In this document: one piece after another, positions 9,912 through 22,099 of the stretch | Layout: each line of letters opens with the position of its first letter | How positions within the stretch are numbered: the first letter of the stretch is position 1 | DNA from: Geosiphon pyriformis | Lineage: Eukaryota; Glomeromycota; Glomeromycetes; Archaeosporales; Geosiphonaceae | Direction: 5' to 3' | Assembly: GCA_016748015.1 (NCBI GenBank) | Contig: JAAOMT010000681.1 | Coordinates: 71,605 to 135,604 of the forward strand | DNA: 64,000 nucleotides | Position numbers and translations under genes: made by a program | Notes under the pieces: model-generated | The model's input: the letters and a program-made list of their open reading frames with translations, nothing else | Database searches by the model: none | What the model was told of the DNA's origin: nothing

Positions 9912-10560
9912 TCGGATTTAGTCTGGCAGTCATGCCTTTCTAGTAAGCTATCTGATAATATATAAAATCCTACCCTTATTTCTAGGTCTTTTACCAGGCT
10001 ATCCTTGACATCAATAACTCAGTGCTTAATCTTTTAATCAATTAGTATATAACAACAAAATCCAAGAAAGAAAGAAAATAAAATAAAGAAAATAAAAATA
10101 AAGAAAAATAGAGACAATAAGCCAAGACAATTTGGTATGTTAGTATCCTGTCAATAGCTGTGATTAAGAGCTATTGTTCTAATATGGTTAAGTATTAATT
10201 ACTATCGAAGTGTTGATAGTGAAGAGTAGATTGAGATATAGAATAATTATTTATTTGATGATTGGGAACTGGAAAGTTGCTTAAATTAAATCTAAACTGA
10301 GAGGTCTGTCTTTTTAGCTTCTAATCTTGCTGCTATATATACATAATTGAGATTCCTCAATTCCTTGATTTTTCACAACAGGAATCCTGGAATTCCTGAA
10401 ATCCTGTGATTTCTTGTTGGGGAATCCTGCAATTTCTGAAAAGAATCCTGGAATTCCACATTTTACTATGTCTACCTCTGATTGGCTAATATCTACTGAC
10501 TAATAATACTATATTTCCTATATTCTATGAATAAAAATGAATCCACTACACCACCAGGTA
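9912..10560 (-). repeat. LTR of Gypsy family H (right part)
   Basis: From about 9950 the sequence follows LTRs of the C/D/F type: 'ttctaggtcttttaccaggc', 'cttaatcttttaatcaatta', 'caatagctgtgattaagagc', then 'tgctatatataca' (TATA box on the minus strand, about 10,332). A family-specific tandem array of 'ggaatcctggaattcctgaa' units follows (about 10,351-10,457). The right end is not clear; no TAACA terminus was found. Element A splits this LTR at 39/9912. Confidence 0.65.
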
Positions 10561-11269
10561 TATCAGAATTCTTAGATTTCTTGTATGAAGGAACATAAGA
10601 ATATATGCTCTTAATGTGTACTTTCTTTTTATTATTAAACTAGGTCCCCAATCCAGCCAAAACAGAACTAAAACTATTAGCAAAAAAGCCTACTGGTTCT
10701 ATTACAACAAAAAGAAGAAAGTCAGAAGAAATAATTAAAAAAAAAACAAAGGGAGAAAGGAATAAAACTAATTAAAACTTCTATAAAATATTGCTTTTGT
10801 CATAATTAGAGAATTGACAAGAGAAAAAGTTTTTTAAATAGCTTTTTAAATTAGTCTTTTATAATTTTAAAATTTATTATTATTAATTGTTTTTGTTATT
10901 ATAAGTTTTATATATAACTTAAAAATCAATATTATTTTTTTATTTTTTTTAAAGCATTTTTAACAACTAAATCTATTGAAAAAACAAAAAATTAAGTGAA
11001 AATATCTTCAAAACTAAAAAAATATTTTTATAAAAAATTTTAAACTTGTTATAAACAAAAAAAATCTTGTTAAAAAAAATTATATAAAATATTTTTTTGG
11101 TTATTTTAATTAAAACAATAAGTTTAGTGTTTATTAAGATTTTTTTACTTAAAAATTTTGAAATTATAAATACTCTAGCTTTTTATTAAAATGTAAAACA
11201 AATTTATATATTAAATATAAATTTAACAATTTTAAAAATAATGAAATACATAAAATAATTTATAAAAAA
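10561..11269. other. A+T-rich spacer without recognisable gene
   Basis: 10,640-10,780 is less A+T-rich and purine-rich, but holds no open frame I can support. The rest is low-complexity A+T. Confidence 0.5.
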
Positions 11270-11391
11270 AAAACTTCTTTCTCTCTTATCTCCAAAATCA
11301 TTAAAAAGCATTTTTCTAAATAAAGAAGTTTTTTTGTTATTTTTCCCTGCTGTATTAATTTACTATTTCTCTAACTAATAACTCTTTTGTT

Positions 11392-13294
11392 GTGGATTTG
11401 GAAGCTGCTTCTAATGGCATTATGTCTAAGAAGACAGTGGCCAAAAGTGCTTTTTCTGGTCCTGCTGGCAGTTCTTTTGCTCAAAAGAAAAAGGTTGGAG
11501 TTGGCAATATTAAACACTCTGGTAATGAAAAAAATATTTCTTTGGTCAGGTCTAGTGCTAATGGTGGTGAGTTTTCTGATATGAATAGTAAATCTAGTGA
11601 TAATGGTGATGGTAGTGGTGGTGCTATTTCTATAGTTGGTGTTAGTGGTGGGTTTTTTTTTGGCTCGGCAGCTACCACTTCTAAAGCAAAGCAAGTTAAA
11701 CCTGATATGACTCTCAGTTCTTCTTTCAGCTTTCCCAATTACGACATGGATAAGGAAGTTATACCTTTTCCACTTCCTTTTAAGAAAATCCCCTTAGAGA
11801 AGATTTGGATTGATCCCAAAAATTGTGAAAACTCCTGTTGAGGTGGCTAAGAATAAGTCTTTTACATTGGATATCAATTTTTTGGCAGTAAAAGACAATT
11901 CAATTACAGCAAAAACTCAGCTTATTCGAAAAATTTTCTCAAAAGTCAATGGTTTTGAAGAGGCCACTACTCCCTTAAAATTTGAAGAGATCATCTGATT
12001 AATGTTTACATCTGAAGAAAGCATGAAGAAAGCCATTTCATTGGCTGAAGTTAATGATATCAATGTAAACACTGATCTTAAAAAACAGAGTTTTTGTTCA
12101 AATCGGGCTGTAGTAATTAAAAAAATTCTCATAAATACACCAAAAAATATGATCATCACTGCAGTATCCGAATTTGGAGTTATTAAATCAATAAAAGTTC
12201 AGCTGATTGAGATATGGCAGAAGGCTGTGGTAAAATTTGCCAAATCAGGTTAGGCTAATCTGCTGGCTTCCAAATAGTTATTCTTAATTGGGAAAGATTC
12301 AATGCATGGGGCCAAAGTTGTGAGAAATTGTGATGTCTGGGCATCAAAAAATCAGTTTAGAGCACTGTTGTTTATCTTGCCTATGGGTACAACTGCACAT
12401 GATTTTGGGGCTTTCTTAAAACAGGCTGGTAGGAAAACATGTATTATCAATTGCTTATTGGAAACAGGCAATAGGTTTTGTTGTGCTGTGGTTGGTTTCA
12501 AATTTGAGGAAGTGTTGGAGTCTGCTTTTTGCACTGTGCCAAATTTTGGTAGGGTACAACTCTCATGGGCCAGATTGAATTTGGTTTGGTGTGAGAAATA
12601 TAGGTGTTTTGGCCACTCAATTCTTAAATGTAATATGCCTGATACATCATCTTCCAATTCTCCAGTCTTATTTAAAAAACATGCTTTTGGTGTGAGTTAT
12701 CTTCAGCTGGCAAAGCTGTATGCCAAGAAAAATGTTCCTATCTCTTGTTCTGTTGCTTTTGGTGGCAAGTCATGGGCCCAAGTAGTTTCCCTTGCCTCTT
12801 CTTCTAGTGGCTCTCCATCTGGTTCTGGTGTTAGGTCTGGTGCCTCCTCATTTGGTGTCTTTGGTTTGAATGGTAGCTCTTCTTCAGTCTTGTCTAACAA
12901 CTCTTTTATGGTTGCTTGTTTGGCGTCTTTAGAATGCTCTTTGGAGATCTTGGGCAACCAAGTTTCCAGTATTCTCAAAAAATTGAGTTTTGTCGATTTG
13001 GTGCCATTGGAGCTGTCCCTTAGTAATCCCTCCTTGGTTGTCTCTGTGCCTGTAGTTCCTGTTTTGGATTCAGATATGGCTCTGAATAATGAATTGTCTT
13101 CTGTTCCTCTTCTTTCAAGTGTTAATGAATTGGTTGCTAATCTTAGCTTGAGTAGTTTTAAGATTCTGACTGCCAAGGTAAGCAGTTTGGAATCAAAGTT
13201 GGTGGCTTTAGAGGCATCTGTTGGGTCTATTTTATCAAAATTGGATTTTCTTTGTTTTGGTTTGGGTTTGCTGCTAAACTCTTTTTCCCAATGA
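11392..13294 (+). pseudogene. L1 ORF1, nucleic-acid-binding protein
   Basis: The frame opens after a TAA at 11,356 without an ATG; GTG at 11,392 is only a nominal start. A Ser/Gly-rich N-terminus is followed by a block with the SFTLDI and SKVNGFEEA motifs, an RRM-like part (VVIKKILINTPKN, IWQKAVVKF), a zinc-knuckle region and a Ser-rich C-terminus with heptad-like Leu. One extra A in the run at about 11,817-11,821 shifts the frame. Internal stops are TGA 11,997, TAG 12,251 and TAG 12,275. The knuckle reads W-C-E-K-Y-R-C-F-G-H-S-I-L-K-C: its second Cys appears changed to Tyr. It likely forms the RNA-binding partner of ORF2. Confidence 0.78.
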
Positions 13295-16200
13295 GTGATC
13301 TAGTATGGAGAATTGCTACGTGCAATGTGCATGGGATGAACAATTTTGCAAAACAGGAAGACATTTTTTGTTGGCATACTGATTCTGGCAATTTGATCTC
13401 AATTGTTACAAAAACCAAATTGTGTTCTAATTCACAGCCATGAATAATGAAAAAGTTTGAGGGTGTTCGGGTTTTTACATCTGGGTTGGATGCTAGATTT
13501 TGTGGTGCTGGTGTTGCCATCTTCATGAATAATTCCTTGGCTTGTCATGTTTCCAAAGTCATAAAGGTTAAGAGCAGAGTTCTTTTGGTTTGTCTTCTGT
13601 TTAAAAACAAGCTTTCAATTTTGGTTATTGGGTTGTATATGTGTGCATTTGGTTGTGACAGATTTGTTCAGGCTTCTGTGGTTAACTTTTTTATTGTCAA
13701 TGCTGTCAACAAGAGTTCTTTTGTTGTTTTGGATGGAGATTTCAATGAAGACAATTTTGTGAAGGATGCTAGCCTTAGAAAATGCTTGGGGTTGGGTTTG
13801 GTCAACACTCTTAAAAGATGTCATCTGACTGAGATTCTTACCTAGAACAATTCAAGAGGTGTGAGCAAAGTTTTGGACTATATTTTTGTTAGTAATTCTT
13901 TGGCATCAGCTGTAGTGCATCATGAAGTTGATTCAGTTTCTGAATTTTTTGACACAGATCACTTGGCCGTCTCAATATTGGTTGGCTTTGGTGGCCTTTT
14001 GGACTTTCATCTAAACAGTCTTCACAAACATACTAATAAGAATTGCTGGAAATTTAAAATTAAGAATGCAGATGTGAAAAAGTGGGCTCTTTTCAAAGAT
14101 TTTTCTGGGTCTGCACTTTTGGGGTCTCTGGCTAAGTTTGAAGTTTCTAAAGAAACGAATAACTTGGATGAGATGTGAGGGGTTTTGGTCAGATCTGTAA
14201 CCACTTCTGCTGATAAGGTTTTTTCAAAATATTGGTTTAGTGAATTCAATTGTGCTAGAAATAGACATTTTTCAAAGTTCTTTAGGTTAGAGTTATTAGT
14301 TGTCAAGTTGTTAAGAATGCTGAAACTGGATAATGCATCTGGCTTCAATCATTTTGTTGATGCTTGGTTTGTTGTTGACCCTACTGAGGCATCTTTGGTT
14401 CATGGTATGATTGATAATGGTGTGTGCAATAGTATTTTGGTGGGTCATCTTTCAAAAATTCATAAATATTATAGGAAGTTCAAGTATTTTGAGTCTGAAG
14501 TGGCCAAAGGTCTTGTGATCAGAGATGCAATTGATAAGTGTATGGAAAAATTTAGTACTGACAAGGGTGGGATAATTAAGAGCATCTTGGAATGGCCTTT
14601 TCACAAAGTTGTCTTGGACTATTTGGTTGTCGATGACTCTCTCATTTTGGAACCTGATGAAGTGAAACTCAAAGTTGATGACATCATAGTTAATTGGACC
14701 AGAAAAAAAAATGCTTTTTCAGTTCTGTCTGGCCCTTGGGCACAACAATATGCCCCTCTGGATTACGTCAATAATAGTGCTTTTAGCTTGGTCATATGCG
14801 ATATTAGCATGAGTGAGATGTCTTTGGTAATTAACAATCTTCCTGATGGCAAAGCTGCTAGTTTATTTGGGATCCCCAATGAACTTTGGAAACATGCTGA
14901 TGCTTTGGTCTTGGAGTGTTTGTTGGCTTTGTTAAACTATTGTTTATATTTTGGTGATATTCTAATCCTTTGGAAGAAGACTTGGGTGTCTATGATCCCT
15001 AAGCCTTATGATTGGGATGGTGTTCTTTCAAATACATGACCTATTGCTTTGATCGAAACTGCCAGAAAGATTCTTTCAAAAATTCTTTCAGATAGAATTT
15101 TTTTTGCTTGTAGTAAGTTTGATGTTCTCCATGGTAATAACTTTTCAGTCCTCAAGGGTATGTCTACTCAATCTCTTTTTTTTGCTGTGAGCTTTATTGT
15201 GGAAGATGCTTTGGAAAAGGACTGTGAGCTTTGGCTGGTTCTTCAAAACATGTGTAAAGCATATAATTCCATTGGTTGGCCTCATTTGAAAGCTAGTTTA
15301 CGTCATGTCAAAATGTGTGACAGGTTTATTAGGTTTTTTATCAACATCCACAACAACTGATTCAACAAAGTTAAGACTGATTTCCACTTTTCAGATGGAT
15401 ACAGGGTGCATGATGGTTTGGATTAGGGTGAAATCTTCTTCCTGCTTCTCTGGAGAATTTTCTATGACCCCCTGTTATGTGAGATTATAAGACAGGATCA
15501 TTTATGTGGGTATCAGATTAACTTCAACTTTGTAGCAAAGACCAGTAGGATAGAGACTAGTAGGAGTATAATGTCGTTCTTTGCAGCTGGTGCTTTTGTT
15601 AATGACACAATTTGGGTGAAGAATGAACAGGCTTCTACTCAACATATTTTTGGTATTGCCAGCGAGTTTTTCTCTATTAATGATATTAATATTAACAATA
15701 AAAAGACTGTCACCATTCCTATCAACAAGAAGGTAAGTTCTCCAGTCTTGTCAATCAATGGCCAAGCTATTGCTATTGCTAAGCCTGATAAAAGTCATAG
15801 ATATTTGGGTATTTTTTTATCCACTTATGGCTTGTTCAAGCCAAGCCTAGCCAAAGTTAGTTCGGATGTCCAATTTTTTTTGAATTTGGTTTTTCAGAAA
15901 GCTATATCTGATAAACAATTTTCTTATTTAGTCTCAGCTGTTCTACAACCTATTGTTAGTTATCGGACTCAATTTAGTTTTGTTTTCAGAGTTGTGTGTC
16001 AAAAATGGGACATTTTAATCAGAAAGGGCCTTAGATTGAAGACTTGTCTGCTAAGAAACTTTCCGAATGAGGTCTTATATCATCTGTTCCTTTATGGTCT
16101 GAAGTTTTTTGAACAATTGCAAGCTGAGTACAAAGTGGCATCCATTGTGCAGTTTGCCAATGCCTCTGGGATTCTTGGCCAGTTGTTTGACTATCATCTT

Positions 16201-17976
16201 TTAGATTTACAAGTTTTGTGCTGGGCTTCACTAAATCCTCTCCAATTTTCTGTTAAGTTGAAGGTGACCACTTTCAATAATTTTCTGGTGGGTGTGGTTT
16301 GTTTGTTTGTAGATAATAAATTATTCTTGGTCAACTATCTTCCCAATGCCTTTCAATCTTCTGACCGCTTCTCAATGTCAGTAATTTTAGGTGATTCCTT
16401 GTATTTCAATGTAGCCTGTTCCTTAAAATTAGCTGGAGTGGCTTTTGGAGACCAACTCTTAGACAAAAATGGTTCTGTTATCAATTGGCATACATTTCAC
16501 TATTGAAAAAGACTGAGTTCTAAGAGCTCTGTGCCTTGTTAGTTTATGAAGGCTTCTGCCTATATGAACAATTTTTTGAATGTTTCTCCTTCTTTGGAGT
16601 TGGCAATCTCTTGCCCTGATGTTTTAAATTCAGCTATGTTTGCTGGTGTTTATGATGACCAGCATGGATTATGAGCTGATGAATTTTGTGTTTACACTAA
16701 CAGTTTCCTCAAGGGTTTGGGTATGCCTCAAGTGACTTGTGGTGCTGCTGCTTACTTTCCTAGTTTGAATAGAAGTCTGGAAGTGGAAGTTCATGGTGTT
16801 CTGTTATCTACTTTGGCAGAGCTGCAGGCTGTTGCTTTGGCTCTGATGTGTGTTCCTGCTTCATGTTTGGTTGCCTTATATACTGACAGTCAGACGTCTA
16901 TTGATGCATGTGTTTTTGAATTGGGTCTTTTACAACCTAATTATCACAACAAGTGTTGAATAGAATGGCATCATGTTGTTAATTTGATTAAATCCAAGGA
17001 CTTTTCTGTCTGCTGGATCAAAGTTAAGAGTCATGCTAACATTGCTGGTAATGTTAAGGTTGATGCTCTTGCCAATCAGACTGCACACTCTGGAGTTTCT
17101 CTCCCTGCTGGAATTTCTGATAGATATATGGTTGCTAATGGTAAGGTGGTTTCTGGAAATGCTCACCACTTTGTCTGTGACATCTTTTGTTCTGTCTGTT
17201 GTCTTCAATGAGAGGTTGGTCCTGGTCAGAGTGTTTGGTCTGGTTTATTTGGTTTGGATGTTGATTGGAATAGCACTACTCTGGTCTGGCACTCTGACTC
17301 TTATATGTTCTCTGAAAGTACTTGTCGGACCACTGCTGCTCTTCACACATATTTTATGAAAGCTGTTCATTTAAGACTACCTATTGTCATCTGAAAGAGA
17401 CTTTATGATAAGGCTTATTCTGGGATTCTGTGTTTGTTTTGTGGTAATGTGGAGCTTTCCGACCATGTTTTTACTTGTGCTAATGATGTCTCTGCTTGTT
17501 CTAATATTTTGAATAAGTTTGGTAATCTGTGGAGATCTCTGTTGGGTTGTGATTTGGCTTTGCCATCTTCTGTGCTGAGTGATCTCTCTTTGGGATTATC
17601 TGATATTGGTTTGTATTCTGTTTTTTGCAAGGGGTTTGTTCTGAATAGGTGAGTGGATGAGGCCACTGTGGCTCTTGATGCCAGGAAGAAGGCAATCTTT
17701 GTAGTGGTAGATTTTGTTCATCATCTGGCCGAGTGGCATAGATTGAGTCTTTGGCTTTTTAGGGCTAAATTCAGAGTGAACATAGAAAGGGAAGACTTGA
17801 TTGGTGATGATAGTATTGTGCCTGGTCCTGTTGGTGTGTCCTCCTCACCTCTCTCTGCTGGTGCTATTTGACTTATCAACATTCTGGATTCACTTAGTGT
17901 CAGTTTTGGCTTTAAGGAGAGGTTCTTGTTTTTCTCTAGTGCAATTAGTAGGGTTTGTGTTTCTATAGGTGTGTAG
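13291..17976 (+). pseudogene. L1 ORF2: endonuclease, reverse transcriptase, RNase H
   Basis: 1,561 codons in a single frame, starting at an ATG that overlaps the ORF1 stop (ATGA). The endonuclease domain shows TCNVHGM, LDGDFNED and DTDHLAV. The RT shows VLQNMCKAYNSIGW (motif A, catalytic Asp replaced by Asn) and the box FVNDTIW (FVDD expected). RNase H shows YTNSF (Asp to Asn), AELQAVAL and LYTDSQ. The C-terminus has a zinc region C-L-F-C...H-V-F-T-C. There are 14 internal stops and no frameshift: TGA at 13441, 14176, 15037, 15358, 16504, 16672, 16957, 17209, 17392, 17650 and 17869; TAG at 13843, 15424 and 16540; no TAA. Most fall where Trp or Arg is expected. Confidence 0.9.
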
Positions 17977-18113
17977 TATTGCCTTGATTGACTTGAGTGG
18001 CCAGTCACATGTAGTCAATGCATAAACCATGTTTAGTTAACTACTTTTTTTGTATCTTAGTCTAGATTATGGTTGGGCTGCACTCGTTAAAAATATAAAA
18101 AAAAAAAAAAAAA

Positions 18114-18299
18114 TAGTTTTAAAACATAATTATTGTAATATTTTCAAAATTTATTGGTAATCTTAAACAAACTAATGGTTTTTTTATTAAAAAATCTTTA
18201 ATTATAACAAATATTTTATTAAAACTAATTTCAATTATTATATTAAAAAAAATATTGTTATTAATATAAATTAAAAGAAAATATTATTAAACCTATAAG
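18114..18299. other. A+T-rich spacer between L1 and L4
   Basis: Low-complexity sequence immediately after the L1 poly(A) tail; nothing recognisable. Confidence 0.5.
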
Positions 18300-19444
18300 T
18301 TAAAAACTATGTTTAATATTATAGAAACAGCTAGAGAAAATGTTTTAAAAATTTTTTCCTTACTTAATAATCATGAAAAACTGTTTTTAATAACTACTAA
18401 AATATTTTTTTCATTTTTGGCTGGTTTTTTACCAATTAAAGTTTCTTTAAAGAGACATATTTAGATTAATTTTAGTGTTGTTTCCACCTAATTTAAGAGT
18501 CCAAAAGTTTTTAATAACAGATTAGTTAACAAGCTAGTTTTTTTTTATAGTTTTTATATCTAGTACTGTTAGTAGCACCTCTTTAAAAAATATAATTAAA
18601 AAGACCAAAAATTCAAAAAAATAAAGCAGTTATTTGTTTCTGCTATTGTTACACCAAATTTCTTTGTGATATTAATAAGATTTTAGATAAAATATTTGTT
18701 GTATTATCTAACACATTATCTAAGATGGGCCAAAATTAACTACTGGTTGTGTTGTCAAATATGATATTCTTTAGCAAATTATTGCTGATTTTAAAAGCAA
18801 AACAATAGTCTTTATTGGATTATTTTTTTTTAAAAACTGGGCTAATCAGATAAAAACTAATTTAATTTTTTTCTTGATTTCTGGTGCTGTCATTAGTGAT
18901 GTTTAAAAAACTATTATTAGTTATTAAAAATTTGCTAAGTGAGTGGTTTTTATTTTAGTGTCTAATACAACTTTCAAAATCAAATTGGTTTATATTAAAA
19001 CTGTTTTTCAATCTGTGCATGGTTTTTTAAGTACAAAATCTTTTTCTAAAGACAATATTAAGCTTTTTTGTATAAAGTTTGTTTTTTAAAATTCTTTGAA
19101 TGCTATGTTTCTGGTTGAGCTTACAAATTTTGTTTGTTTGGTTATTTTTAAATTTGCAAAGTTTTTGGTAGTTTCAAAAACTGGTTTTTTTTTTGCTGTT
19201 ATTGTACTATATGATATGTTTTTGAGTATATCTGCTGCTAATATTAAGATAACTTTTAATATATTTGGTAAAATTGCTTATGTTATACTGAAGTCTAGTA
19301 GTATTTAACAATATAGGATTGTTTATTTTGTTAAACTGGACTCTGCTGTATCTGCTTTAAATTATTGGTCAGCTTTAATGAATAAAAATAGTGTTAAAAT
19401 TTTTTTTTAATAAATCAAAATAAGATTATTTTATTTTATAATAG
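18300..19444 (+). pseudogene. LINE family-2 copy L4, ORF1 (5' part, interrupted by element E)
   Basis: Translation in shifting frames gives stretches typical of a second LINE ORF1 family: SSTSLKNIIKKTKNSKK (about 18,560), KTVFQSVHGF, FSKDNIKLFC, and an open piece at 19,096-19,308 (FLVELTNF...ISAANIKI). The ORF continues at 47,131 on the far side of the E/D/C nest, with TKLVNFFSGCTVFKIS. It is heavily decayed with many stops and frameshifts. The protein is presumably an RNA-binding ORF1p. No L4 ORF2 is seen. Confidence 0.7.
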
Positions 19445-20160
19445 TGTTATAAATTGAAGTAACAAACTAATAAATAGCAAAAAAACACAAGATTGTAAAA
19501 TAATAAAAAAAATCAAAGAGAATTCAACTTCAAAAAGTGAATTAAATGAGTATGAATTTAATATATAAAATCAGTCTCATAAAATATCTTAGTTATTATA
19601 CTTTTTAAAAGATAACTGAAAAATTTGAAGATAAAAGGATAGTTTATACTGTTAACAAATGATTACACACTGGTATAATTCTATGTCTTACATTGGTACT
19701 TTTAGAATTCAATATCAGATATCAGATGTGTTTTTCAGTCATATTTTATTTAATAATCTTCAAATGCTACAATTACATATTTTAAGAAAAAAGTAGAGAA
19801 TAACCAACAAGTAATCTTTTATCTTAAGATGTTCAAATACTTGAAGGTAAGGAAAGAGAAATTAGTGATAAGAGAAAAATTGAGATGAAAGTTATTATTT
19901 TATTTATTTGATTTCTTCAATTTCTGATATGTATTTCTATAGCTAAGAGATTCATTGCTTATATAGCTATCAAAAAGAGTCAATGATCAGGTTAACAACT
20001 AGGTTAATAATCAGATCAATAATTAGATTAATGATCAGATCAACAATAGGGTCATTAATCAGGTCAATGATTACTATCTAAAAATAAAGTAACTAATTAT
20101 ATGACATCAGTGGTTAATACATGTAATAACTAATAAAAAATATGGGTTTTAATCATAATA
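19445..20160 (-). repeat. Element E 3' LTR
   Basis: It pairs with 46,475-47,130. It is 60 bp longer, which equals five units of the 12-bp tandem array inside it (19,982-20,072, unit like aatgatcaggtt). Confidence 0.88.
19957..20072 (-). promoter_or_regulatory. Element E U3 array (12-bp units) and TATA box
   Basis: About 7.5 copies of a 12-bp unit lie just upstream (minus sense) of TATATAAGC (19,957-19,965). The other LTR has only about 2.7 copies (47,012-47,043). Enhancer role inferred from position. Confidence 0.5.
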
Positions 20161-20180
20161 TCATCCTCTTAAAAAAAATT
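20161..20180 (-). other. Element E polypurine tract
   Basis: The minus strand reads AATTTTTTTTAAGAGGATGA directly inside the 3' LTR. Confidence 0.65.
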
Positions 20181-20892
20181 AAGCTCTGGCAAAATCAAGA
20201 TATTTATAAAATAATCTATTTAAAGAGTTTTGTTTAATTCAAAGCTAACTAGTTTATTGAAGTCTTTGGTAGATAAGATATATAATATTTAAGGTGAAAT
20301 GAGTTTTGTATCTAAGAAACCAAATTTTTGTATTAAAGTTTTGGTTCTTTTAGCAATAGTTAAAACTTTTGAGATATCTAATTATATAATGCCCAAAATT
20401 TTTGCCTGTATCTTTAAAATTGTTTTTTTGGGTCTAATAATAATATGTGTTCTATTGTTATCAGTTATAGTGATTTGTTTTTTAATAATCAGAGTAGCAT
20501 TTGGATAGTTTTTGATTTAATACTTATGAAAAATATAGAAAATGTTTTAAATGTTTTGATCCAAGAAATAATTATTCATGTTAATTGAAAATATTTCTGT
20601 TTTAGAAATAATATATTTATTTATACTTGATTTTTGCTGATTATTTAAGTCAGTATTACTACAACAGACAACCAATCAGATCATTTATGATATTTTTTGA
20701 GTCATGTACCATAAACAAGACGATTATTAAAGATTGTTTCAGATTAATCTTGAAAAATATAAGAACTATTGATTAAAACTTTGTTAATTATAAAGAGTTT
20801 TTTCTACTGGCTAAAGAATTTATTATCATAGATATTGTTTCTGTCTGAACAGTATTCCAATATTAAGTTACCAATACTTAATGAAAGTGTTT

Positions 20893-21700
20893 TTAAGTTT
20901 TTTTTTTCTTAAGCTTTTTTTGAAACTGTTTTATCTTTTCAAAGGTAATTATTTGTGTTTCTATCAATGAGTCAAGAATGGTATCAAGTCTTCTTTGCAA
21001 AATGTTTTTATAATTCCCTATTGTAATTTCTTTAAAAAATATTGTTTCAATGTCAATTTCTATTGGTAGTATTGCCATGCATTCATAGAACAGATAAAAA
21101 GATTCATAATTTGTTATGTCATAATTTACAGTTTTATAAGCAAACAAAGCTAAAGACAGTACTTTGTTCTATAAGTTTGTTTTTTTACTGGTTTTAGCTA
21201 AGGTTTTACATAGTGTTCTATTGAAATATTCTACTAAACTATTTGTTTGCAAGTGGTAAGAGAAGAAAAGTTTATGATGTATTTCCATTTTTTTACAAAG
21301 TTTTTCAACCAGTGTACTAAGAAAAACTCTTCTTCTATCAAATAAAAGTTTTTTGAAACAGTCATAATAGCAAATAATATCTTTATAAATAAAGTTGGCT
21401 ATTAAAACTGCTGTTTGATCTGGAGTGGTTCTTGTTTCTACTCACTTTGTAAGATAGTCAGTAGCTGTAATAATGTATCTATTGCCGTTAAGAGTTATTA
21501 TTAAGAGTCCAACAACATCTATACCAATTTTGTCAAATAGTTAGTCAATAGAGATTGGATGAATATCTTTCTTCTGGTTGGATTTTCTTTTTTTTTGGCA
21601 GATGTTACAGGTTTTAATGAACTCAACAATGTTTTTTCTTAAGATAGACTAATAATAGTAAGCTAAAGTTTTCTGAATTGTATTTGTTTTTCTAAAGTGT
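20893..21700 (-). pseudogene. Element E integrase
   Basis: A minus-strand frame with the zinc pair C-N-I-C-Q-K-K, then GIDVVGLL, LLFDRRRVF and TNSLVEYFNRTLC, so all three catalytic acidic residues (D, D, E) are still present despite several stops. An open stretch follows at 21,147-20,893 ending in a Lys-rich tail. From 20,181 to 20,892 the C-terminal part is too decayed to read. Confidence 0.78.
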
Positions 21701-22099
21701 CTAGCTAATGAATCAGTATACATGTTATAGATCACAATTTTTTTTCTTCAAATCTAATGACTTTTTAGGAATAATCAAGATCTTTTCTATTTCTTTTGTA
21801 AAGTTAGTTTTAATAAATTAAATAGAAATTTAATTGTTTGTACAAATGTTCTCTTTGCTGTTGAGTGTATTCTGGTAGATATTGTTTTTTACCCAAAAAT
21901 TCTATTAAAGCAGAGTAGTTGTCCAAGTTTATTATTATGTTTGTTTATGAGAGTATTACTAATAATTAAGTTAGTTTGGTTAAGAGACTGTACTATTACT
22001 GAATGATAAGTCTAGAAAAAGTGTTGAAATTTTGATAATTTGCTCCTTTGTAGTATTGAATATTATAGTCAAATTCATTTACATAAAGTATCTAGCAAG

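Larger units (their letters stand above)
11270..18113 (+). mobile_element. LINE-type non-LTR retrotransposon L1 (near full length)
   Basis: A 6.8-kb element with a 5' UTR, ORF1 (11,392-13,294), ORF2 (13,291-17,976), a short 3' UTR and a 17-nt poly(A) tail (18,097-18,113). The 5' UTR from about 11,270 also matches the start of copy L2 (about 60,305), and the 3' UTR matches L3. That sets the element borders. Domain order in ORF2 is APE-type endonuclease, RT, RNase H and a C-terminal zinc region. The proteins resemble RT families expanded in Glomeromycotina (from memory). Inactivated by many nonsense transitions. Confidence 0.9.

Noticed and set aside
10640-10780. Possible host exon left of L1
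   Set aside because: Composition shifts slightly, but there is no start, splice pair or recognisable protein.
12352-13176. Antisense open frames opposite L1 ORF1, and similar ones opposite ORF2
   Set aside because: They mirror the low-stop composition of the coding strand; no recognisable domains or start context.
13291-17976. UGA read as Trp (code variation) in L1 and A
   Set aside because: TGG is still widely used, several TGA fall at Arg positions and some at Gln/other sites; mutation explains all cases.
13291-17976. Classical CpA-directed RIP as the sole cause of decay
   Set aside because: Absence of TAA and excess of TGA in L1 ORF2 do not fit a strong CpA preference; kept only as 'deamination-like'.
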